Origin: Desulfoluna sp. | GTDB lineage: Bacteria; Desulfobacterota; Desulfobacteria; Desulfobacterales; Desulfolunaceae | Direction: 5' to 3' | NCBI RefSeq assembly: GCF_030145185.1 | Contig: NZ_JAQYWB010000011.1 | Coordinates: forward strand, 1 to 64,000 | Length of the DNA: 64,000 bases | Shown here: piece by piece, positions 62,957 through 64,000 of the stretch | How positions within the stretch are numbered: the stretch's first letter is position 1 | Layout: every line of letters begins with the position of its first letter | Translations under genes and position numbers: made by a program | The notes under the pieces: model-generated | The model's database searches: none | What the model saw: only the letters and a program-made list of their open reading frames with translations | What the model was told of the DNA's origin: nothing

Positions 62957-64000
62957 ATGGGTAATGGATACATGGGCAAGGTCCTGATTGTGGACCTTGG
63001 AACCCGAAATATCACGGAAGAAGAGATCCCGGATCGGATTTACCGGCAGTATCTTTCGGGAATGGGCTTAGGGGCTTACATGCTTTACAAGCATATTCCG
63101 GCCGGAGCCGATCCTCTGGGACCGGACAATATGCTCGGGTTTGTTTCCGGGCTTTTGACAGGCACAGGCAGTCTCTTTACCGGGCGGTGGACCCTGGTGG
63201 GGAAATCGCCCCTCACCGGAGGGTGGGGAGACGCCAACTGCGGCGGCACCTTTTCTCCGGCCATCAAGCATTGTGGCTATGACGGTATTTTTGTCCGCGG
63301 GATCAGTGAGACCCCGGTCTATCTTTATATCAATGATCAGGGTCCAGAGCTTCGGGACGCCTCCCAGGTATGGGGAAAGGATACCGTAGAGACCGAAGCG
63401 CATTTCCGAAAAGATTGGACGGGGCGGCAGCTGGGAATTGCCTGTATTGGTCCGGCCGGGGAGGGGGTTTCCCTGATTTCAGGGGTCTCCACCGACAACG
63501 GGCGCATGGCGGCCCGCTCCGGGCTGGGGGCGGTGATGGGCTCCAAACGATTGAAGGCAGTGGTTCTGGCCGGGAACAAGCGTATTGTTCCGCGCAATCG
63601 GATGGAGATGAAGCGCATCAGCGCCATCTGTAATAAATGGGTGCAGTTTCAGCCCCCCTTTATGACCGCCACGATGATGGCGGGCACCGGGGCGCTTATG
63701 CGGGCGCTTCCGAGTGTCATGGCCCAGGACGGCCTGTTGTACAAGATGATGCTGAAAAAATGGGGCACGGTCTCCATGAACCAGATGTCTGTGGAGATGG
63801 GGGACTCTCCCATCAAGAACTGGAAAGGGAGCAACAGAGACTGGGGGCTGTTTAAAAGCCACAGCTCCAATCCAGAGGCTTTCTCCCGTTGCGAGGAGGT
63901 AAAGTATCATTGCTATTCCTGCCCCTTGGGGTGTGGGGGCATCTGCAGCACCACCGGAAAATTTCAGGAGACACACAAGCCCGAATACGAGACGGTGCTC
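62957..64000 (+). CDS. aor: Aldehyde:ferredoxin oxidoreductase, tungsten type (partial)
   Basis: The frame starts at ATG 62957 (AGGGAG before it) and is still open at the window edge, giving 348 residues of an enzyme that is usually about 600. It begins MGNGYMGKVLIVDLGTRNIT, followed by SGMGLGAYMLYKHIPAGADP and LTGTGSLFTGRWTLVGKSPL, the pterin-binding N-terminal domain. ISGVSTDNGRMAARSGLGAV and MGSKRLKAVVLAGNKRI are further family segments. CYSCPLGC near residue 318 supplies three of the four cysteines of the 4Fe-4S cluster; the fourth would lie further on. It oxidises aldehydes to acids with ferredoxin as acceptor, the next step after the alcohol dehydrogenase upstream. Confidence 0.93.
   Translation, partial: MGNGYMGKVLIVDLGTRNITEEEIPDRIYRQYLSGMGLGAYMLYKHIPAGADPLGPDNMLGFVSGLLTGTGSLFTGRWTLVGKSPLTGGWGDANCGGTFSPAIKHCGYDGIFVRGISETPVYLYINDQGPELRDASQVWGKDTVETEAHFRKDWTGRQLGIACIGPAGEGVSLISGVSTDNGRMAARSGLGAVMGSKRLKAVVLAGNKRIVPRNRMEMKRISAICNKWVQFQPPFMTATMMAGTGALMRALPSVMAQDGLLYKMMLKKWGTVSMNQMSVEMGDSPIKNWKGSNRDWGLFKSHSSNPEAFSRCEEVKYHCYSCPLGCGGICSTTGKFQETHKPEYETVL

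Noticed and set aside
1-64000. CRISPR arrays, tRNA and rRNA genes
   Set aside because: No regularly spaced direct repeats with unique spacers, no tRNA-like TpsiC/acceptor pattern and no rRNA sequence were noticed by eye.

Overview
The window reads like the chromosome of a GC-rich anaerobic bacterium of the Desulfobacterota (sulfate-reducing 'deltaproteobacterial') type. This is an inference from content: a tungsten-type aldehyde:ferredoxin oxidoreductase beside an iron-dependent alcohol dehydrogenase, an acetyl-CoA hydrolase/transferase-GNAT fusion, large hybrid histidine kinases, and many GC-rich intergenic repeats. No rRNA, tRNA or CRISPR array was seen.

Layout. 1-3.1 kb is an accessory island: the 3' end of a group II intron, a candidate integron attC site, an AT-rich cassette-like gene for a DUF6602/PD-(D/E)XK-type protein, then about 1.7 kb of non-coding, repeat-rich DNA with a tandem ~163-bp duplication. 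3.1-9.6 kb is a minus-strand RND efflux operon (TetR regulator, adaptor, pump, TolC-like channel) with GC-rich hairpins between cistrons. 9.75-10.06 kb is a heptanucleotide array. 10.07-16.6 kb is a TamA/TamB-like envelope assembly pair. 16.7-22 kb holds a PNPOx-like protein, an outer-membrane barrel, and an operon joining an unusually long CobW GTPase to ExbB, ExbD and TonB, probably for metal uptake. 22.1-26.1 kb is a GntR-controlled cluster with a polytopic membrane protein and a Tat-exported metallo-beta-lactamase-fold hydrolase of unknown substrate.

26-40.5 kb is mixed: a PAS protein, the RNA helicase DbpA with a structured leader, a dicarboxylate/amino-acid symporter followed by an unrecognised 412-aa protein, a GGQ release-factor-like protein, an AI-2E-family permease, a divergent HflX, and an acetyl-CoA hydrolase-GNAT fusion. 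40.7-43.2 kb is a three-gene operon with a SUMF1-domain lipoprotein-like or periplasmic protein and two small proteins. 43.6-49.7 kb holds two tandem paralogous hybrid histidine kinases. 49.7-58.2 kb has a YgiQ radical SAM protein, argJ with a small partner, a Bax-like glucosaminidase, an EamA permease and a third hybrid kinase.

58.9-64 kb is a plus-strand alcohol/aldehyde oxidation cluster: a TetR regulator, a possible small RNA or leader, an SCP2-like protein, a metal-ligand-deficient alcohol dehydrogenase paralog, an intact iron alcohol dehydrogenase and the start of an aldehyde:ferredoxin oxidoreductase cut by the window edge. Together these would oxidise an alcohol to an acid with electrons passed to NADH and ferredoxin.
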